Assembly (NCBI GenBank): GCA_024349245.1
Contig: JALDNG010000437.1
Span: forward strand, 213,381-277,380
Source: Neodontobutis hainanensis
Lineage: Eukaryota; Chordata; Actinopteri; Gobiiformes; Odontobutidae
Length of the DNA stretch: 64,000 bases
Reading direction: 5' to 3'
Part shown: piece after piece, positions 36,001 through 48,667 of the stretch
Layout: every line of letters begins with the position of its first letter
Position numbering within the stretch: position 1 is the first letter of the stretch
Notes under the pieces: model-generated
What the model was told of the DNA's origin: nothing
The model's input: the letters and a program-made list of their open reading frames with translations, nothing else
Databases searched by the model: none
Program-made: the position numbers and the translations under genes

Positions 36001-37978
36001 AAAATCGAGAACAAAATTTTCTGCGCTGATAAAATCATGTTAATAAATTTTAAAAATGATCACTTCTGCAGAGAAGGCGCACATACATTTTGGCCAATGT
36101 TCGGCAGTGGTCGGTTAATTATTTCAACGATTTACAAAACTTAATTCTATTTTATTCTTCTTCTCAACAAACACAAATAAAATTTCTCAGTATCGGTGAC
36201 AGGTAAATAATCCTAGAAACTTCAAATACAAAATTCTACAAAATGTCTTCCTCCCCTTGTTTACGCGTTATAATTAGGATATAAAATTCCATAAGATATG
36301 AAATATTTATTTACTTTTATAAAATATTCAAAGATCCTGCCACTAAAAATAGTAGGGTATATTAAATATCGAATAATAGATGCACTGCTAAACCTGAGTA
36401 TTTAATTACAAAATGCTAAAAAGAAACATCAAAGAAAAATGAACATGTCAAGGAGACTAAGCGATTTTCGCCTTCAAACGTCGTATGTGAACATAGTAAT
36501 ACGATAAAAGTAAAAAATGAGTATCGCCGAAATCAAATAACCTTACGTCAGCATTATAGACAAGCTACGTACAGGTAGGACGTTTTCGAAAAAAGCTGAA
36601 GAAGATAAACCTAGACCACATGCAATGGTTGTTACTTCTAAAATTTAATCTGAGAAAAATAAATCAGAAAATACTGTGACCTTTCTTCTAAAATTTAGTT
36701 TTACCATTTTACATTTTCAGCATTTGTTTGATCTAGTTTGTGATCCGCCGATTTTATCATTCATCCAGCTGATATCTAACCATTGATTTTTCTAATTCAT
36801 TATGTTTTATCCCCATCTTCAAATCTTCCAAAAAGAGTTTCAAACCTGTCTGCAAAAAAAAATGTTTACAATCAACTTAAAAAGATTTTAATAGTTATGT
36901 CCTTAGCTGATAAATTGTGATCATGCGCAATTTATGATCATGGCGAATCATACTCGAGTGTATACTCGGAAAAAATTATTTTTTATTTAAATAATGCAAA
37001 CTAAAACGTTCACTTCTTTGTTTTTCAAGATCGCGGTACGTTCTTGAACAAAAATTATCGATGACTTAAAAAAAGAGGTCTTCATGTTGTTTTTAGCCAT
37101 TAACAAGGGTTTTTTAAATAGGGATATTGTAATTTATTCTTCAGAACGCCGGAGAGAATCATTTGATGAAAAGTTATCAACTGCATTTTTTCATACGAAA
37201 TTAAATATCGAAACGAGGATACAACACATTGACCGATGCATTATTACTGCTAACATCTTACGAAGAAAAAAACAGATTGTCAACATAAACCTTATATTAA
37301 ATATTAACTATTCCCTGTTCTCATTTATATATAAACAATAATTATTCCTTCATGTTAATTTAACATTTTGAAAATTTTCTGTCCAGTTAAAGTTAAATCT
37401 TCTCTTCAATATACTCATTAGAAAATAATCGTAATTTAATTTCATTGAAATAAAATGTTTATGTAGAATGAGATGATTATGGTTCGCCTTTTTTTTGATG
37501 CACAGATTTATGGTAAGTTCTCACGAGGCTGAGCAAAACTGTTCAAAAATACACGTGATAGGCTGAGACTCAAAAGAAGTGCCGCGTTAAATGTTTCTGA
37601 ATGGAGTAAAAATGGATTATCGAACTATGCTAATCTCATATAACCGTTTATGCATGCGCACATAAACATTAAACTCCAGAAAATAAAATTGCTTTATTAT
37701 TAATCGATGGCGTTGGAAGGAAATAGTTTTCAGTATTACCTATAAAAGGATAGACCAAGTGGAAACCGTCCAATTCATACAAAATTTTTTCTTCCATTCT
37801 GAAGCCAATAGCAAGTGATGAGTGTGAATAGAAAAATTATATATTTAAATAATTAAATTATTTTCGTATTATAGATGGAATATTGCCTGTACTGATAATC
37901 TATTATCACTCAATATATGGGTATATTGAAATGATAAACTTTAAAGTTTTTAAGTTAAAGAAAGTATTTTGAATTTGA
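30067..37978. other. long AT-rich stretch, nothing firmly supported
   Basis: Nearly 8 kb of low-complexity A/T sequence. Slightly GC-richer patches near 36.06-36.11 kb and 36.45-36.62 kb, and an ATG frame of 85 codons at 37084-37341 (plus, containing SERRRESFDEKLSTAFFHTK), are noted but match nothing I know. A TATA-like CTATAAAAGG at 37740 has no suitable ATG frame behind it. Confidence 0.5.
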
Positions 37979-38159
37979 TCAGTTGAACGTTGAAAAGGAA
38001 CGGGTAGCTCTGCTTGATGTAAAGTAGTAACACTCATCAATATTATCATTTGAGACCAATGGTGAATCAATCACAGTTCGAAAATAAGGGTGTGTGATAG
38101 AATATTTGAATCTGTCTTTGGCAGGAAACGTTGATAAGGAAATATTTAGGTAAAAATAC

Positions 38160-38470
38160 ATCAAACCTTAACAGCGCACAATCGAACATTTCATAAAGGT
38201 CAAAAGGCATGGATTTATAATAATTTTAAATTTGTACTCGTCAATTTTTCAAAAGAACAAAATACTTCTGATTTACCTTGATAAGTGGTAAACTTGGTTA
38301 AAGTATCCCTTAATACAAAGATCAATGGAAAGAAATGCACTCGAGAGTTAAAATATGAAATATACACAATAAAATACGGGAAACAATATGATAACATAAA
38401 TTATACACTTATTCATATTATCTTTTCATATTTTGGAGTTTCCTACAAGAAAAATCGATCTGATATTTAA
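38160..38470 (+). pseudogene. possible retroelement integrase C-terminal fragment
   Basis: One plus frame runs about 100 codons from near 38170, with only two adjacent stops at about 38279-38284. It reads TAHNRTFHKGQKAWIYNNF, then after the stops VVNLVKVSLNTKINGKKCTR. Retroelement integrases end in a similar layout: basic residues, 'F..GxxVW(I/V)', a variable strand pair, then a basic '(W)K.H..QL' block. The fit is in order and spacing, not in diagnostic residues. The upstream core domain is only vaguely suggested by NTHQYYHLRPMVNQS at about 38035-38080 in another frame. An unrelated decayed gene is possible. Confidence 0.35.
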
Positions 38471-38539
38471 CTTGAAAAAATTATTACAAAGTTAATTAGA
38501 CACGAAATTATTGAGAAAAGTAAACGAAAAACATAATTA

Positions 38540-38660
38540 GGAACTCTCTGAGAAACGAGCATGCGCGGCTGTAAGCAGCCAAGAGGGATTTACTCTATAC
38601 CACACTCGTTGATGGTGTTCGCCAGTACCCGCTGACTCGGTCCTGGAACACCGGTTTTAT
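38540..38660. other. GC-rich island downstream of the integrase-like fragment
   Basis: About 100 bases with near-even base composition contain GCATGCGCGGCTGTAAGCAG and a CACCGG-like end. It is non-coding in all frames. Its position 3' of a possible integrase tail would suit a long terminal repeat, but no partner copy is present in the window. Confidence 0.3.
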
Positions 38661-41339
38661 TTCCATTCATCATGATCTTTTTAATTCATTATTTCTTATA
38701 ACTTAGAATGATAGTTTAATTATTATAATTAATTAATGCGTGTTAATTATTAGTCTCCGCCATCCAGCATATCATTGGCGAAGGTGTTGTCAGTCGGTAC
38801 TCCATCGTAATGATAAATGTTGGTTTAGTTTTTTTAACAAACCAATATTATAACTGGTTCGTGTCGTTAATATATTTACAATTCAACAATTTCTGCTATT
38901 GACCTAAGTGAACAAATTTTTATGCGATCGTAAATGGTTAACTTAATTTTTTGACGTAAAAATTTCATCGTTTAATAAATAAATCCTCTCTTCATAATTA
39001 AATAAAATTTTTGATTGCTATCAAATTATTCTGGTGCGTAATCTAGTACGCAGGCCAAACTGTGAAACGCCTTAAATCGGAAATACCAAGATATTAAATG
39101 AATTTCGTTGAGGGACATTAAACTACCATGGACAATTTGAAATTGTCGAAGGGCGTTCAGATTTAATTTTAATTTATTGTTTTTCGAATTTCTAACGAAA
39201 ATTTAAGAAAGATTTTTTAAGTTCGCATTTGTAAAATTGTACATTTTTAAAATCTGGGTGAAAAGTGAAACATGAGCTTGAAACATCCTCTTTAAAATAC
39301 CCTCAATGAAACGGTTTAAAATTAAAAGTTATAAATATTCATTTCTTGAGTATCATCAGAATAAAGCAATCATTGAAATAACCAAAATTTATACACATTT
39401 ATGTACGCGCGATAATAAAAAGGTATAAGTAATACTAAGGAATATGCGCATTTTAATTTCTTCAATAAGATTGTTACCTAAATTTACAAATAAAGAGATT
39501 TTAGTTGACACGATTTTAATATATATTCAAAAATCATCCACCGTTTATAACAATACTTTTAAGCTTACGCGATTTGTTTATTTAAGTCGATGTATCATGA
39601 CTGACCAAAAACACAAAAGATAGATATTTAACTTCTTGGTGAAAAACTCACAAATTATGACTTATTTGTTGGATCCCAGTAAATTTAATAAAATCTAATT
39701 AAATGTCTAGATTACGTAATTATTTATTCAATTGCAGAAAATCCTTTATTTTAAACTCTTTAAAATAAAATTGATAAAATTTTTTGGGAAAAAGGGAAAA
39801 ACTAATTATTGGTACGTGCAGATATCCGCCCGCATTCATCTAGCTAGTATTAAGAATAACGTTAAAGTAAAAATAAACTTTTCTAGTTTTTATGCTTAAA
39901 TTCTTACATTTTACTTATGATTTTGTGAATGTTTTAGAATTTTCCTTAGTTGAGGGCCATGTTTTGCGGACGTTGGCAGTACTTACGAAATTTATAACCT
40001 ATCCATAACGACATCAATCTACAAATTTTAGCCATGAAATTAAGTTTTGTTTAAACATTTTGCGCGATTCCATATCAAAAATGAGTTTTTTTATTAATGT
40101 TAAATAATTACAAATAAAAACCAAGTTAATAAATGTTTATTACTGGAGCACAAATGAGTGTTTTAATTGAGTTCCTGAAATGACAAACATATGTCAGACA
40201 TTACCAGAGAATTTCTCATACTTTAATTGTAATATATTAATATTTTTTAAATGACATTGAATGAGTAGTTTGAATAATATTTGACTTAGGAAAGTAGTTT
40301 AATTGTATTTCCTATTTATCTAAATTTCTGTTCAAAATTCTGCACTTCATCTCATCAAGATCGAAAATAACATTCTGAGAATGTAAATATTTAATCTTTC
40401 AGCTATAATCTATGATTCATAAAATTTAAAAAAGAAACCTTACAGAACATGATTAAATTAAAACTTTTTGAGTACTTAGAACCTAACAGAAATGTGATAA
40501 ATGACTTGCGCGAGCATATGGATATCAATAATGGAAGATGTTCCGAAAGGTTTTTATTTGAGAGAACTCGCAAAGCAGTTATGTACAGTTTATATTAATT
40601 AATGGGTGTTTTTTTGTCTAATTAACACCAAATCCTAAAAATGTAATTGGTACAAATAAGAGCACCTAGATCAAACTCTTATCTTTTAAATGCTTCATTC
40701 GGAAGTTCCCTTGCCTGAAATAGATTCCAGCTACTGAATAGATGTTATTCGAGGCTCAAAATATGAAAATTATACCTACAACAATTTTTATCTTTTAAAA
40801 AATCACAGGAAACGGTATCATGATAAAAGTGTGGACATTTATGTTAATTAATGAATAACACGTATTCTATGAATAGTTTATATGAAAAATTAGTGATTTT
40901 TGTCATGAACTCTAACACGCAGCTGTGTAAAGTTGTGCGTTTTTTAAACGTAAGTAACCGGTCTATAACGTATTGAAAAAAACTCGATTCCATTTTTCAA
41001 ACTTATGGAAAGATAAAATTCTCAAAATTGATCAAAGTTTAAAATTATTGATTGATGCCTTGAAATACTAACCGTCGGAAAATTTGACGCGCATACTCAT
41101 AATAAAAGTATCCATATTTTCAGCGTATCTTAACGATACATTCACCGTACGAAACAGACTGATACTTGAGAGTTTCATGAACATAAAAGTGAGATTAAAA
41201 TATCAGTTTGAAATTGACTTTTCCAGCATTAATTTTACAACAAGACAGTAAAACGTATAAATATTTAACAGTTTGATTCACACGTTCCCACCGAGGATAT
41301 AAAACAACGCTTACTTTTTAGAAGTTAAGAATTTTAAGA
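38661..41339. other. AT-rich stretch, nothing found
   Basis: No supported gene, repeat or RNA. A short GC-richer patch lies near 38.75-38.83 kb. Confidence 0.55.
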
Positions 41340-43078
41340 GGAAATTGAAAAAATAGAATTCTAAATGGATATTCGATGTTAATATAATGATTTTATTTCC
41401 ATTCCATATTCAATTTCCATCCTTTTCTGGAATACATATGAAGCCGTGTGGGTTTGAAATAGAAGAAGACTAGTTAATGAACTAAATGTTGGAAAGAAAT
41501 AAATTCCTTCAGATTTAATTGGAATATTTAGAAAAGCGCAAATATCTGCGGTTTTTTCATATATTAACTGATCGTTTAATAGAAACCTTGTTGGTCCACT
41601 TAGTATTATTTAAAGACAAACGAATGAATCGGAAAATAAACTCTTCTACAATTCACTTCTTTCCCCTCTTAAAATTAAGAATTCAAAAACTTAAGACATA
41701 TGTGGTGAACGAAGATAAGTTATAATGCCTTTTAGAAACGCGAATATAAGATGAACCATCCTCGTTTATGAATTCATTCATAATCATTGAACGAAATTTA
41801 TGTTTAAATTTCTCAACCGATTCTTTTTCGATGTGAAAATAACACTCTAGTAACAAACTTAGTTATATAAAAATCCGAACCCTTTTTGAACATCAATAAC
41901 ACTCAAAAAATCTAGTCTGTTGTCAATTTTAGTTTTCCTATCAAATAAAAGAAGAAATACCACTTATTGTCTCCAAAACGTATTGAATAATCCAACGTTC
42001 CATCTTATATAATTTTACATATTACTCAATGGACGACCATTATGAAAGATTATTTTTTTGTATGAGTCCTCATCACGAATAAAAAAAAGATGGTGAGCAA
42101 TATTTGTATAAATACGAGTGAAAACGTCATAAAATTTTAATTCAGGAATGGATGTCAGTATCTGGTTTTCGTACCTTAACAAGGGCGAATCTGTCAACAT
42201 TTCAACCATGGATGTTGACTTAAGGCCTCTGAAATCAAAATAATATCGAACACAGGTTGGGTGTAACTAAATTCATACGATGGTTCAATAAATAACAATT
42301 CCCCCTCTAATTTGGAATTAAAAACATACTGAAAACAAATGGATTGCTCAGTAAAATTAAATAGGAAGTTTCATCAGATGTATATAAAGCCCAAAATCCC
42401 TTATGAGTTAATGGAGGGACGATTCGGTTAAATTTACACCCAGCGAATAATTCAATGAGTATTTCATCATTCAAATCTTTGACGTTTCTGACATTTACGA
42501 TATTTGGAGATATTTTTGTGCTTTTCTGAAATCGTTAGTTACTTATTCAAATTAATAAATCTATAAAAGGGCCTCCACGAAAACATCTGATGTACTAAAC
42601 GCAAATAAAATTAATACATGGATTATTTTTAAATATTATTTCATCTCGAATGACTGGAGAAGCATTGAAAATGATGTAACCATGTGATGATCTATAAAAT
42701 ACACAACCTCGAGGCTTAAAGCTACTTATTAATTTCCCGGGAATTGATAAATCCTCAAAATATCAATGAAAAACGTACAGAATCGCCTTTATATTCACAT
42801 TTGAAATAAATATCATGTTTAAAAAGGTTTTGGCACCTTAAATAATGAAAAAACAATTACACGGCATTATAAGATTCGATTGACTTTGGAAAAACTGCTA
42901 TGTGATTCTCATTACCGTCTAATTGCCAGATATAAGGAATTTTTGAAATAATTTCACTTTTTAGAAAATCCATCTGGACCGACATCGGCTTAATTACGAT
43001 CTTATTATTTTTTAAATGGTCAGAATGATAGTATTTCTTATTCAATTTACCAAAGGCTGTTCTAAATATAAAAGCCAT
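41340..43078 (-). pseudogene. unidentified decayed protein-coding locus, ~1.7 kb
   Basis: Read on the minus strand from 43078, protein-like pieces follow each other with few gaps. In order: a 74-codon frame from 43078 (IIKSIPYIWQLDGNENHIAV-like text ending at 42857); then KLISSFKPRGCVFYRSSHGY; then a 76-codon stop-free run at about 42545-42315 with KDLNDEILIELFAGCKFNRI and THKGFWALYTSDETSYLILL; then 42209-42015 (MVEMLTDSPLLRYENQILTS); then ECYFHIEKESVEKFKHKFRS and GSSYIRVSKRHYNL near 41.75-41.85 kb; then SEGIYFFPTFSSLTSLLLFQ near 41.45 kb. The order, strand and composition suggest one protein of 400-550 residues broken by frame changes and stops. The GFWALYTSDETSYLIL stretch faintly recalls the beta-propeller proteins CPSF160/DDB1/SF3B3, but not enough to assign. 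Confidence 0.45.
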
Positions 43079-44049
43079 TTTATATATTTAGTTGATTGAG
43101 CAAGCGCAAACATTTTGTTTACGTTCCGTCAAAACAGTCTATTACCAGAGTAATTGTAACTCTTAAAAACTACTATTATTGATGTAAGATAAAACCTGTT
43201 AAAAATAAAAATAATTTGTTCAATAATACCTAGGTAGTTTTACGACCTCTAAGGAATTGTCGGTTTATAAATTTGTCCTATATTTAAGAAATTTTCATTT
43301 AATTTTTCATTTATTCTTAAACTATCATATAACTTCAATTTTATTATTATGCTCGATATATTTTAACCAATAGAGGTAAAATAAGAGTCTCTTTCTGAAA
43401 TTATAAAAACAAGAATTAAAACGAACTTTTTACCGTATATTATTCTATTTACACAAAATCATTTTCAAGTTAGACTTGAAAATAATTTAACTCGTTTTGA
43501 AGAAGGGGGTTTCAACCCTTGCTTCGTGTACCTCCTGAAATCGTGTTAGAATTTCTAATGGGTTGGAGGCCGCTCAGATAATACATATTTTTATGCTCTT
43601 TCAGCTGCTAATATCCAAAATAACAAAGTTCGATATTATGCCCCAACGATTCGAGAGTTCATATTATACCATCATCTTTCAGCAGTATGTTAATTTCTGA
43701 ATGTAAAATATATAATCTAACATAATAACAATATTCTTATTTTCGTCGTTGGGTGCTGAAACAACAAGAACAAAACAGTAACTCGATAAACCAATTATCT
43801 ATAAGATAAATTTATATATGTTTGTAGCATCAAATTCGTGTCACACTACTTGTTCCTCTGATAAAATTAACAAATTCTAAAAAGAGGACGTGAAAATGGG
43901 AGACAAAACTACGTTTCGAAAAACGCGGATACAGTATTTTTCAATTAAAAAGAATGGAGTGATAAATATAAATTTAGTTGTTTCAGCGTCCATGTGTCAA
44001 ATTCCATTGTGTTGAAAATGGCAGAGTTGGTAACTTTCCTCAATCGAAT
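43079..44049. other. mostly unassigned; short coding-like patch
   Basis: Between 43.49 and 43.69 kb both strands give open, protein-like text (plus: SDNTYFYALSAANIQNNK; minus: NPLEILTRFQEVHEARVETP). It lies just 3' of the MULE relic and may be its tail. The rest shows nothing. Confidence 0.3.
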
Positions 44050-46122
44050 TACGGTAGAATTTTGAAGAATCTCTGCACCGGTCAGAAAAACTTTTATTCA
44101 GATTTTATAACTGAAACGAATGCACAGGTATTTTGGTGATAATAAGTGAATAAGTCTCTGAAGCGCCTTTTATAACTTTCCAACTGGTTATTTGTTCTTT
44201 CTTGTATGTTTAAATGTCTTTTGATTTGGATATTCCACAAATTAGGATTATGAAACGACATCCAGGTTCTTTACAACTTAGGCCAAAAAGCATTTTATAC
44301 TTCATCGAAAGTCAGTTTTGAATTATGAAAAACCTTGCCTGCGGTATATCTGAAATCGACACAACTGCGAGACGCTCTATATTTGATAAAATTAAAATTC
44401 AACCTTCTTTATTAACTTAATATTTAAGCATTTTACGAGATATGGCTCGATTTATATTAAAGTAGCAACCGTTAAGATGACCTTCTGGAAATTCGTGCCG
44501 GATTAACGATATAAGCCCTAATCCGAGGTAATAATACTTGGTATCCATGAATACTCTAATTATACAACCATTTCACGTTAAACTTTGCAAAACAGGGATT
44601 CATTTTTACCACTCATCGAGCAATATGCACACTGGTTATATAATTATGGACATACTTTGAAGGCCGTTACGATGAGACTGAACGAAAGGTACAACCAGTT
44701 AAAATCGGACAGTCGTGACACAATAAAGAGAGATTCGTTTGTAGACCACATCATAAATTCTTGATTGCCCCCATGAATTTCCCCATACCAGTTTCGTCTC
44801 AAAAAAGACTGCCTTAAACATAAATTTATTAGCGGTAGACGAGTAGCGGATAAAGTGGAATTATTAAGATTGTGGCTCTTTCCTCTCTAACTTTGGCATA
44901 TTCTACTTTTATCAAAGGTCATAATTCGGAAAATTTCGATACGTTGTTTTTAACTCTAAACCCTTTGTATATTTGATGTGAATAATATTGAAACTGACGA
45001 TTTTGAATCAAAATTTTCGTTTATAAATTATCCTTTTGTTATTTCTTTTGCAACAACTTGGTTTGATTCCGTGTGTATTCTTCGACATATATGTGATCCC
45101 TTGATAGTGAATGCATCACCGCGTATGGCTAACTTTCCTGGTCAGTTCTCGCTGTCGTATTGAGAAAACCTGAAATATTTCTTGTCTCTATATGCAATTT
45201 CGGCGGTTTTTTGGTTGATCGCCGGTGACGACATAGATCCGATGAAAATGTTGTATTAATCACGAAACTTAGATATTTTTCATAAAATACAAATTATTAA
45301 TTTTAAATATGAACCACAAAACAAAAGCAGTTGGTTTGTGGTTTTCCCGGAGTCGAGGAAAAAAAGCTTCTATTGAGATGATTTTGGTCAGGATCGGTGA
45401 GATCCTGACATAAACCTTAAAGTCAACAAATTCAGACAATGAGTCGAAAAATTAGGAAAGAGTAAGCAAACAGTGACCACATGTATGTGAGCTTTTTGAA
45501 AGTGGAGCATGAGGAAATATTCGACGGTTGTTTTTGATTTAAACATTGCCAAACGAAGCGACGGAACCAATAACGTGAAGTATCGTTGACTAAACCGTTC
45601 TCGAGAATCCTCATAAACCAGGAGAATATTCTATGTAATAGACATCTGTATCTGAAGCATAAATGCATTTGCATAACTATATTTCAATCAAAGAAAAATC
45701 ACATCGTGTGACTGATCTTTTTTCTACCTTTTCTGCAAACAACTTGAGGCCTAATAATGTAAGGGGTCGTGTATCTGAGAAGCTGAAAAAGTACAGGTTT
45801 TCAGTTATAGGTTGAAATCTACACAGCTTTCTGATACCACGACAAAATTAAAATTTAGTATTTTTAGGAGATGAAATTCAACAAATCTAAAGAAATTGTA
45901 TGTAATATCTGTAATTCGGTCTGAAGGTTCTTCCACTCTATTGCTGTGGGGAGTTTCTATGTTCATTTTTTGCCTAGAGGCTGAGGTAGTCGAAGACCTT
46001 CTTCTTTTGCAAATCTCTTTGTGACCTAACAGACAGTTAGGTGATGGGAAACGTTTTTCCAGAACGAAAACATTCCATTTAGTGAGCGCAGAGTAGTGCA
46101 GTATGCACAGCCAATATTGCAT
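44050..46122 (-). pseudogene. MULE-type transposase relic with possible FLYWCH zinc finger
   Basis: Mutator-like elements encode a DDE transposase, in animals often preceded by a FLYWCH zinc finger. Three minus-strand blocks are in the right order. At about 46122-46000, QYWLCILHYSALTKW followed by CLLGHKEICKRRRS recalls the FLYWCH pattern 'YWxCxxxxxxxCKxR...H.H', but key Cys/His positions are imperfect. At 45570-45430, VPSLRLAMFKSKTTVEYFLM recalls the MULE core 'VPLxxxLLxxKTxxTYxxLF'. At about 44270-44130, LWNIQIKRHLNIQERTNNQL then ESYKRRFRDLFTYYHQNTCA closely match the MULE C-terminus 'MWN......RTNNxxEgWHxxFxxLF...HPxxxxFIxxLKxE'. The blocks lie in different frames with stops, so the gene is dead. 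No terminal repeats found. Confidence 0.55.
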
Positions 46123-48660
46123 TTATGACCGGGAAATGTCTGTGATAGCAATTAAAACCAAACAGATAAATATAATATAACTGCAGACCACTGTATGATT
46201 TATCGCTTGATATATGTGGTGGTAAACGTTATCGAATACGTGGCAGGTGCATGGATATCTTTTAAAGTTGTTTTTAAAAATGAAAAGACACTTCAACATT
46301 CATTTGTCTTTTTTATACAGAATTTTAACCATGATTTAAACACCTATTGCTTCAAATTGAACTGCGCAGGTTGGCACTTTTTGGAATTACGCAAGACTGT
46401 TATGATTTTCTATGGAAGACGATAATTAATCTCTTGTACATGATCTCCACCATATCACAGGTTATTCAAAATGGATTTACCTCAGAAATCATAAACCCGC
46501 AGAATGTTCTGAATATACGCCTAAACGGCACCTAAAATCACTTCCTGAAGATGACTGATAAAATTTACTCTTTCCGAACAATTTTGCTCATGTGTTTAAT
46601 TCAATGCCACTTTCATATATTTTAAGTGTTTCTTTTTAAACACGATTTTTTCTTATAAAAAGTATGAAAACGGTCCATCTCTTTTTAAAGTTTGCCATAA
46701 TTTACAGCTTTTTCAGTTCATTTCAAACAAATTTTTGGTAACCATGACGTTAGACGTTGACTGGATACGCACTCCGTTTACCTACCTTTGAAAAAATGTA
46801 TGGTGAAACTGTCGTCTTACAGATCGTTGTGTTTGTAATTTAATTACTAAAAGTTGTTTAGCTTTAGATAATAAATGATAACGAGAACTTTAGTTTGTCT
46901 TCGAAAGCTATATATCAGCTTTTTTCATTTTAACGGTGCATATCTGTGAAGGCACCCTTTCTGGTACGATATAGATTCATACTACATACCAATATAGGTT
47001 GGCTATAAAGACGATTTACGTTTAGAATTGGGACTCATACTCCCACCTAAAAAGCGTGATTTACTAATGATCCAGCAAAACATTAAAACCGATTTAACAC
47101 AGTAGCAAGCCAGCCTATTTAGTTCCAGATATGTTTAAATTATGTATTGCTATAATATAGCTTATAAAGTTGAATCATGCATAAAACAATGTCGTGATTT
47201 GAAAATTTTTTCAGGCTAACTGTTTTTACGACTTATAATTTTTCAAAAATTTTTATATTACCTGTTAATCTTTAACTCTATTGATAGATCACGTTTGAAA
47301 TACATTTTATCATTCTAGTCTCGACTGGGACCCTGTTAACTTAACCAGAAATGGTAATATTCAACAAAACTCAATATCTGGCAGATTATTTGTTTATCTT
47401 AGATTTCTCAAAAGTGCCAGAATTTTGCGAGGGCCTCCGAGAATACAAAAAGCTTGAAACCCGCCAATATTAAAATATTGATCATTTATTGTTTATATAT
47501 TCGACAATGTAATTCAAATTGCTATCTATAGAAAAAATATCTCAAATTGTTTAACTATTCGAAGGCTAAAAATTATTAAAATAATAATAAAAGTTAAATT
47601 TTTACATGCTTGTGAAGAAAATTAGATCTAATAATTTTAAAAATTCTATATTTGAGAAAGAATCAGACTTTACACTTTGTACGTTTTGAGTTTTAAATAT
47701 GGTAAATTCGCAACTCCATTTAATAAAGAAGTACTGCACGTGCTCTTAATTTGTTCAAAGGAAATATGTTCTTTCTACACGACTTATTTAAGAAAAATGC
47801 CGTTTTATCAATGATCACTTGACAAATGAAGTTTAATTTATTCATCGAAGGACGGCGAGATTATTTATGACACTTAGTATAATCATCTTTTCTTGTGATA
47901 TATGATATAGATTGTTCATAGACACCGCAGCTGCATATTTATCCAAATATTGTTCCATTAACATATTTTTATGAATTTGCAATTTTCGATTTGCGTAAAA
48001 ACGTTCAAAAAACATGAAAAAAGTATTCATAACCATAGAAATCCCAATATATATAAAAAAATCACTGCTAATCTAAACTAAGTACTTTCAAGCAAAATAT
48101 TAATTTTCGATTTATTTATGATCAAAACATCGTATTTAATGAAATAATATAAGGCGGTAAAGATATAATATATTTTATTTTATTCTACCCATAAACTAAT
48201 TAAAATTACAAAAATTCACAAGATTCCCAATAATTATGATTGGAATTGAAATACCAGTTCATCAACTTTTCAGAAAATACATAAATGATATTTTAATTTA
48301 CTTTATACGTATGCGAATTTCATAAATTGAAATGAGACTTTTCCTAAACTATGAACGAATATTATATTTTCAAATCCTTTTTTCGCATAAAAACAACTAT
48401 AATTTATATTTTATCCAATTAAGGATTCAGATTGAATTAATTAAATTCCGTTAATACTACTTTAAAAATTGTTTTTTCTCGATATTGTTTTTCATCTATA
48501 CCATTTTTGATATATATTATCATAATTTTTTACGTTCATGAAAAATAATGAATTAATTTTTCGCATTTATTGATATATATGGTTAAAAAATTGTTTTCTT
48601 CCAAAATATTGATTTTAAACAAACAAAATCAATTTATAGGGGGTCGGCGAGGTTTAACTG
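46123..48660. other. AT-rich stretch, nothing firmly supported
   Basis: Several 60-75 codon frames near 46.2-46.5 kb and 47.8-48.0 kb have no family match and are of chance length. A GC-rich stretch reading GGGGGTCGGCGAGG at about 48639-48652 lies just outside the Helitron-like end. Confidence 0.5.
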
Positions 48661-48667
48661 ATTATAA

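Noticed and set aside
37740..37749. TATA-like CTATAAAAGG as a third member of the leader-gene family
   Set aside because: No ATG at the 41-base spacing and no hydrophobic leader. Flanking similarity to the two good copies is absent.
42561..42570. TATA-like CTATAAAAGG
   Set aside because: It lies inside the minus-strand coding locus, lacks the GATTAA block, and no leader frame starts 41 bases downstream.
45388..45674. Two overlapping frames taken as separate small genes
   Set aside because: They are alternative frames of the MULE core region. Only the frame with VPSLRLAMFKSKTT carries family character.
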